DNA of 64,000 nt. Source: Phenylobacterium montanum. Lineage in GTDB: Bacteria > Pseudomonadota > Alphaproteobacteria > Caulobacterales > Caulobacteraceae. A program made the translations under genes and the position numbers. Positions 60,589 through 64,000 of the stretch are shown piece by piece. The notes below the pieces were generated by a model, which did not search any database, was not told the origin of the DNA, and saw nothing but the letters and a program-made list of their open reading frames with translations. The stretch is taken from positions 2,574,501 to 2,638,500 of the forward strand of contig NZ_CP073078.1 in the NCBI RefSeq assembly GCF_018135625.1, in the 5' to 3' direction. Within the stretch, counting starts at the first letter, position 1. Every line of letters begins with the position of its first letter.

Positions 60589-62202
60589 TCAGTGGCCGTC
60601 GGCCGGCGGCGGGGCGTTCACCGGCGGGGCCTTGCAGAGCGGGACCATCACCAGGGCGGCGAGGAAGATCCACGCCATCAGGCGGAACACGTCATTGAAG
60701 GCGAGGGTCAGGGCCTGGCGGCCGACCAGGCGAGCGAATTCGCCCCGGGCGCCCAGCAGCGCCTGGCCGGGGTCGCCGCCGAACTGGGCTATGCGGGCGG
60801 CGAGCGCGGCCAGCACGTCCGGCGCATTGCGGCCGGCCTCGCCGAGCCCCTCGCCCAGCCGAGCCGCCTGGATGCGGGTATTGTCGGCCAGCCAGGTGTT
60901 GACCACGGCGATGCCGATCGCCCCGCCGAGGTTGCGCATCAGGTTGAACAGGCCCGAGGCGTAGCGCAGGTCGGGGCCTTCAAAGCCGGCCAGGGCCAGC
61001 TGAACGCTGGGCACGATGCACAGCATGATGGCGAAGCCGCGCAGCATCTGCGGGCCTATCAGATTGAAGAAGCCCCAGTCGGGGTTGAGGTGCGAAACCC
61101 ACCACAGGCTGGCGGCGAACAGGGTGAGGCCGACGGTGATGACGATCCGCTGGTCGATCCGCTGAGAGGCGCGGGCGGCGATCACGGTCGAGAGCACCTG
61201 GGCGATGCCGGTGACAAACACGGTCGTGCCGATCTGCAGGCTGTCATAGCCGCGCACCCGACCGAGGAAGACCGGCAAAAGATAGGTCGCCGAATAGAGG
61301 CCGAAGCCGATGACGAGGTTGAAGACGCAGGCGAAGATGAAGTTCGGCTTGCGGAACGGTGTCAGGCGCACAATCGGCCCGCCGGAGCGGAACGAGCGCT
61401 CGAGGAACAGCACGAACCCGACGAAGGACAGCCAGGCGCCGGTGCGGATGGCCGGGTCGCCCAGCCAGTCGTTCTTGGGACCTTCCTCCAGCACATATTC
61501 CAAGCCGCCCAGGAACAGGGCCATGGCGCCGAGGTGGGCGTAGTCGATCTTCTTCAGCATCGAAAGGTTCGGCCGATCGACGCGGATTAGCAGGATCGAG
61601 GCGATGGTCACGGCGATGCCGGGCACGATGTTGACGTAGAAGATCGAGCGCCAGCCCACCGCGTCGGTCAGCCAGCCGCCGACCGTCGGCCCCAGGGTCG
61701 GAGCCAGCACCGAGACCATGCCGAGGATGGCCGGGATCATCGCCCGCTGCGGCCCTGAGAACAGGGAAAAGCCGGTGGCGAACACCGTCGGCACCATGGC
61801 CCCGCCGACGAAGCCCTGCAGCACCCGGAAAGCCACCATCGAGTGGATGTCCCAGGCCGCGCCGCAGAGCGCGCTGGAGATCGTGAACAGGCCGGCCGAG
61901 AGGGCGAACAGCCAGCGGGTCGAAAGCGCCTGGGCGAGGAAGGCCGAAAAGGGGATCATCACCAGCTCGGCCATCAGATAGCCGGTCTGCACCCAGCTGA
62001 TCTCGTCCGGCCCGGCCGAGAGGCCCGCCTGCACGTCATTGAGCGAGGCGGCGACGATCTGGATGTCGATCAGGGCCATGAACTGGCCGAACGCCATCAC
62101 CCCGAAGATCAGGAACTTGCGCGCGGTCGGCAGGGCCGCGGGGTCGAGCGGCAGCGGCGCGGCGCGGGCGGTTCTGGCCGCTTCCAGGGAAATGATGCTC
62201 AT
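60589..62202 (-). CDS. emrB: DHA2-family drug efflux transporter, EmrB-like
   Basis: 537 aa MFS protein with 14 predicted transmembrane segments. EmrB-type motifs: FMALIDIQIVAASLNDVQAGLSAGPDEISWVQTGYLMAELVMIPFSAFLAQALSTRWLF is the N-terminal region (residues ~40-100), and VLQGFVGGAMVPTVFATGF and LGPTVGGWLTDAVGWRSIFYVNIVPG motif C follow. It exports hydrophobic drugs with EmrA and an outer-membrane channel. It is the first gene of a minus-strand pair with the NodT channel. A TetR operator overlies the shared upstream region. Confidence 0.95.
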   Translation of the reverse strand: MSIISLEAARTARAAPLPLDPAALPTARKFLIFGVMAFGQFMALIDIQIVAASLNDVQAGLSAGPDEISWVQTGYLMAELVMIPFSAFLAQALSTRWLFALSAGLFTISSALCGAAWDIHSMVAFRVLQGFVGGAMVPTVFATGFSLFSGPQRAMIPAILGMVSVLAPTLGPTVGGWLTDAVGWRSIFYVNIVPGIAVTIASILLIRVDRPNLSMLKKIDYAHLGAMALFLGGLEYVLEEGPKNDWLGDPAIRTGAWLSFVGFVLFLERSFRSGGPIVRLTPFRKPNFIFACVFNLVIGFGLYSATYLLPVFLGRVRGYDSLQIGTTVFVTGIAQVLSTVIAARASQRIDQRIVITVGLTLFAASLWWVSHLNPDWGFFNLIGPQMLRGFAIMLCIVPSVQLALAGFEGPDLRYASGLFNLMRNLGGAIGIAVVNTWLADNTRIQAARLGEGLGEAGRNAPDVLAALAARIAQFGGDPGQALLGARGEFARLVGRQALTLAFNDVFRLMAWIFLAALVMVPLCKAPPVNAPPPADGH

Positions 62203-62215
62203 CTCGCCCTCTTGA

Positions 62216-62245
62216 TATGATCAACGTAATATTATATGCATCATA
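62216..62245. promoter_or_regulatory. TetR-type operator between emrB and tetR
   Basis: A 30-bp imperfect palindrome centred between 62230 and 62231, with TATGAT/ATCATA ends and a TAATATTA centre; 11 of 15 positions pair. It is AT-rich in a GC-rich background and sits 13 nt before emrB and 20 nt before tetR, so one bound repressor would control both directions. Confidence 0.65.
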
Positions 62246-62264
62246 CAAACGGAGACCGCAAGCC

Positions 62265-62858
62265 ATGCGCTACGACGCCGAGCACAAGCAGAAGACCCGT
62301 GAGCGGGTATTGAAGGAGGCGGCCAAGGCGATCCGCGCCGAGGGGCCGCACCAGGTGGGCGTCGCCCAGGTGATGGCCAAGGCCGGCCTGACCCACGGCG
62401 GCTTCTACGCTCACTTCTCTTCGAAGGAGGACCTGATCGCCGAAGCCATCGGGCAGATGTTCGTCGAGAGCGGCGAGAAGATGGCGGCTGAATATGCCGG
62501 CCGGACGCCCGCCGAGGCGCTGGTCGGCTATATCAATTTCTACCTGTCGCGCAGCCACCGCGACTCGCGCAGCGCCGGCTGCCCCCTGCCCTTCCTGGCG
62601 GCCGACGCTCCGCGCCTGGCCGAGCCGGCGCGTGAGCGCTTCGCCAAGGGCGTCGCCAGCCTCGAAGCCAAGCTGGCCGGCCAGCTGGCGGCGCTGGGCC
62701 ATCCCAACGCGGAAGAAGAAGGCGCAGCGCTGCTGGCCCAGCTGGTCGGCGCAGTGTCGCTGGCGCGGGCCGAGCCTGACCCGGAACGCTCCGACCAGAT
62801 TCTCGCCCGCTGCAGGGCGTCGGTGAAACGCCGCTTCGGCCTGGAGAACGTGAAATGA
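62265..62858 (+). CDS. TetR/AcrR family regulator of the efflux locus
   Basis: 197 aa from ATG 62265 with GGAGA upstream. Helix-turn-helix: RERVLKEAAKAIRAEGPHQVGVAQVMAKAGLTHGGFYAHFSSKEDLIAEAI. The C-terminal part (YINFYLSRSHRDSRSAGCPLPFLAADAPRL) has a conserved Cys (GCPLP) found in a subgroup of TetR proteins that respond to electrophiles. It is divergent from emrB and heads the tetR-thioesterase-emrA operon, overlapping the next gene by 4 nt. It likely represses both operons through the palindrome between them. Confidence 0.94.
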   Translation: MRYDAEHKQKTRERVLKEAAKAIRAEGPHQVGVAQVMAKAGLTHGGFYAHFSSKEDLIAEAIGQMFVESGEKMAAEYAGRTPAEALVGYINFYLSRSHRDSRSAGCPLPFLAADAPRLAEPARERFAKGVASLEAKLAGQLAALGHPNAEEEGAALLAQLVGAVSLARAEPDPERSDQILARCRASVKRRFGLENVK

Positions 62859-63304
62859 GCGACGGGAATCTCCCTCTGACCGAGCCGTTCGGCATGCGCC
62901 AGATGCAGACTGTGATGGCCGGCCGCGATCGGCCGCCGATGGTCGACACCCTGGATTTCGATCTGGTCGAGGTCGAGAAGGGCCGGGTGGTGTTCGAAGG
63001 AACGCCCAGCCGCCGGGTCTACAATCCCCTCGGCACGGTGCACGGCGGCTATGCCGCGACGCTGCTCGATTCCGCTACGGGCTGCGCGGTGCACACCCTG
63101 CTGAACGAAGGCCAGGGCTACACCACCCTCGAGCTCAAGGTCGCCTATCACAAGGCCATGACCGAACAGACCGGCCCCGTGCGGGCCGAGGGCAAGGTGG
63201 TCACCATGGGCCGCCGCGCCGCCTTCGCCGAGGCCCGGCTGACCGACGCCTCGGGCCGCCTCTACGCCACCGCCACCTCAACCCTTCTGGTGTTCGACAA
63301 ATGA
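62855..63304 (+). CDS. PaaI-type hotdog thioesterase
   Basis: 149 aa hotdog fold. The signature VYNPLGTVHGGYAATLLDSATGCAVHTLL contains the HGG motif and the catalytic Asp, and YTTLELKVAYHKAMTEQTGPVRAEGKVV follows. PaaI-type enzymes hydrolyse aromatic or other acyl-CoA esters. Overlap by 4 nt with both tetR and emrA shows that it is a member of the operon. Its presence in an efflux operon suggests that the exported compound is an aromatic acid or CoA-linked aromatic catabolite, which is inference. Confidence 0.93.
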   Translation: MSDGNLPLTEPFGMRQMQTVMAGRDRPPMVDTLDFDLVEVEKGRVVFEGTPSRRVYNPLGTVHGGYAATLLDSATGCAVHTLLNEGQGYTTLELKVAYHKAMTEQTGPVRAEGKVVTMGRRAAFAEARLTDASGRLYATATSTLLVFDK

Positions 63305-64000
63305 CCGATACCGCCCTCCCCGGCGCGCCCATCGGCGTGCAAGCCCCTGCGCTGCCGCGCAAGCTGCCCTTTTCGCGCCGCACCCTGTTCTCAGTCGGCG
63401 CAGCGGCCGCGGTCGCGGTTGGCGGCGCCACATACATCGCCCTTCCGCCGGCCGCCGAGAGCACCGATGCGGCCTATGTGCAGGCCGACAGTTCGGTGGT
63501 GGCGCCCAAGGTGCGCGGCCTGATCGCCGAGGTGCTGGTGGACCACGACCAGCCGGTCAAGCGCGGCCAGCCCCTGGCTCGGATCGACCCCGAGGAGTTC
63601 GACGCCCGCGTCGCCTCGGCCGGCGCCGACCTGCTCAACGCCCAGGCGGCGGTGCAGGCGGCCAAGGCGGCCCTGGTCAGCCTGGACGCCCAGGAGCAGC
63701 TGGACCGCTCCAACGTCCGCGCAGCCCAGACCACCATCCGCGGCGCCGACGCCGTCAGCGACCGGGCCGAGGCCGACCGCAAGCGCTATGAAGCGCTGGT
63801 CGCCTCGGGCGCCGTGGCCCGGCGAGACGCCGACACCTACCGCGCCGCCGCCATCAACGCCGCGGCCGACGCCGACAAGAGCCGAGCGCTGTTGGATGTC
63901 AGCCGCAGCCAGGTCGCCGCCACCGAAGCCAAGCGCGCGACGCTCCTGGCCAACGAGGCCCAGGCCGAAGCCGCGGTGGCGCGGGCCCAGGCCGCCCTGA
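63301..64000 (+). CDS. emrA: HlyD/EmrA-type membrane fusion protein, 3'-truncated
   Basis: At least 233 aa; the frame continues past the window end. A cytoplasmic N-terminus leads to a single membrane segment (about residues 28-50, TLFSVGAAAAVAVGGATYIAL). The biotinyl-lipoyl-like half-motif VVAPKVRGLIAEVLVDHDQPVKRGQPLARIDPEEF and an alpha-helical hairpin (from about residue 105) follow, as in EmrA. It is the adaptor for the EmrB transporter and NodT channel encoded on the opposite strand. It overlaps the thioesterase by 4 nt (ATGA). Confidence 0.93.
   Translation, partial: MTDTALPGAPIGVQAPALPRKLPFSRRTLFSVGAAAAVAVGGATYIALPPAAESTDAAYVQADSSVVAPKVRGLIAEVLVDHDQPVKRGQPLARIDPEEFDARVASAGADLLNAQAAVQAAKAALVSLDAQEQLDRSNVRAAQTTIRGADAVSDRAEADRKRYEALVASGAVARRDADTYRAAAINAAADADKSRALLDVSRSQVAATEAKRATLLANEAQAEAAVARAQAAL

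Overview
This is a gene-dense, high-GC chromosomal window from an alphaproteobacterium, most likely Caulobacterales (a Caulobacter or Phenylobacterium relative). That placement rests on several cues: a chemoreceptor ending in WEEF, the GC-rich codon use, a complete soxBDAG-purU sarcosine cluster, and many predicted periplasmic peptidases and amidohydrolases with signal peptides. I saw no rRNA, tRNA, CRISPR array, phage module or transposase, so this looks like ordinary chromosome with several accessory clusters.

Layout. 0-6.3 kb: the 3' part of a chemoreceptor, a CHRD protein, a small secreted protein, a DegP/HtrA protease, and a two-gene unit of unknown function (diheme cytochrome plus parallel beta-helix protein). 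6.4-14.2 kb: a DUF805 protein, a D-aminopeptidase-like hydrolase, a complete sulfate ABC importer (cysPTWA) and a porin that may belong with it. 14.2-21.1 kb: Coq4-like/TetR pair, SulP transporter, a TPR plus ATP-grasp-like fusion, cobyric acid synthase. 21.1-29.0 kb: aldo-keto reductase, PurU, and heterotetrameric sarcosine oxidase, whose alpha gene carries a 120-bp palindromic element in frame. 29.0-32.9 kb: a probable sulfur-compound cluster (TauE/SafE, DsrE, TsdA-like diheme cytochrome) with an HExxH peptidase. 32.9-45.3 kb: amidohydrolases, oxygenase, glutathione peroxidase, reductases, regulators, and a DUF805-fused signal peptidase homologue that lacks the nucleophilic serine. 45.6-50.9 kb: mini P-loop protein, amino-acid permease, LysR regulator, and an HglS-like/D-2-hydroxyglutarate dehydrogenase pair that fits the end of lysine catabolism. 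51.1-58.8 kb: sterol-desaturase homologue, then two linked envelope units. 58.8-64 kb: a divergent EmrAB/NodT-type drug-efflux locus around a TetR operator.

The most interesting stretch is 52.3-58.8 kb. The first unit is an ECF sigma factor, a membrane anti-sigma factor whose periplasmic end resembles a subtilase propeptide, a subtilase with Asp at the usual oxyanion-hole Asn, and a TorF-like porin, all overlapping or nearly so. The second unit is a secreted TIGR03118-type protein with a double-glycine-leader-like motif directly after its signal peptide, a periplasmic C39 peptidase, and a coiled-coil/beta-barrel protein resembling FapF. I suggest the second unit is a periplasmic processing and outer-membrane export system and the first a proteolysis-linked envelope sensor. 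Both are inferences from sequence features and gene order.

Dispersed repeats: two near-identical REP-pair (BIME-like) elements lie between convergent genes at 21.15 and 41.09 kb, with a diverged third at 22.3 kb. All coordinates, residue numbers and motif assignments were read by eye from the sequence, and family names are from memory without database searches.
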